Positions 63,940-64,000 of a stretch of DNA of 64,000 bases are shown here, one piece after another (position 1 is the first letter of the stretch; every line of letters starts with the position of its first letter). The DNA lies in the NCBI GenBank assembly GCA_905235375.1, contig CAJOLH010000013.1:1-64000 (forward strand), in the 5' to 3' direction. The position numbers were made by a program, and so were the translations under genes. The stretch is from an uncultured Bacteroidales bacterium (GTDB taxonomy: Bacteria; Bacteroidota; Bacteroidia; Bacteroidales; UBA3663). The notes under the pieces were generated by a model, which searched no databases, was not told the DNA's origin, and was given only the letters and a program-made list of their open reading frames with translations.

Positions 63940-64000
63940 TTAGTCATCGACTTCAATCACTTGGAAGTTCTTGTTGTACTCAAGCTCCAAGCCGTTGTTG
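63940..64000 (-). CDS. Partial CDS running off the window, C-terminus ...NNGLELEYNKNFQVIEVDD
   Basis: Open minus-strand frame from the right edge to TAA at 63940-63942; family unassigned. Confidence 0.55.
   Translation of the reverse strand, partial: NNGLELEYNKNFQVIEVDD

Overview
Chromosomal window from a Bacteroidales bacterium (Prevotella-like by gene content and by TTTG-N19-20-TAnnTTTG promoters). Most of it is conserved housekeeping DNA: rpsF-rpsR-rplI; proB; a GH43 enzyme; C10, M23 and C69 peptidases; rlmD-type methyltransferase; uvrA; a small glycosyltransferase cluster; xerC/D-hpf; tRNA-Gly/tRNA-Thr-tuf-tRNA-Trp-secE-nusG-rplKAJL-rpoBC; galM and transporters; acyl-CoA dehydrogenase-etfAB; asd (frameshifted); MATE; deoC; dtd-yqeY; tRNA-His/tRNA-Glu; a glycogen-metabolism operon (GH57, GT4, debranching enzyme); TetR-fabG-rluA; pta-ackA; rplS. 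No CRISPR, rRNA operon, prophage or insertion sequence was seen. The most unusual signal is an 11-unit, exactly 42-bp-period tandem array between asd and etfBA (45662-46123). Each unit is an imperfect 32-bp palindrome centred on GGCC, and paired positions covary between units. Other items worth attention: a cluster of DnaA-box-like 9-mers inside the MATE gene, a free-standing PepD lid domain with its own promoter, a membrane-anchored AraC regulator whose histidine-kinase remnant lacks the phospho-accepting His, a 14-bp perfect inverted repeat over the uvrA promoter, a candidate small RNA/micropeptide on the minus strand at 12606-12761, an 11-bp repeat with uORFs in the yqeY leader, and several short-period tandem repeats at gene ends. 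All family calls come from reading the translations; no database search was run.
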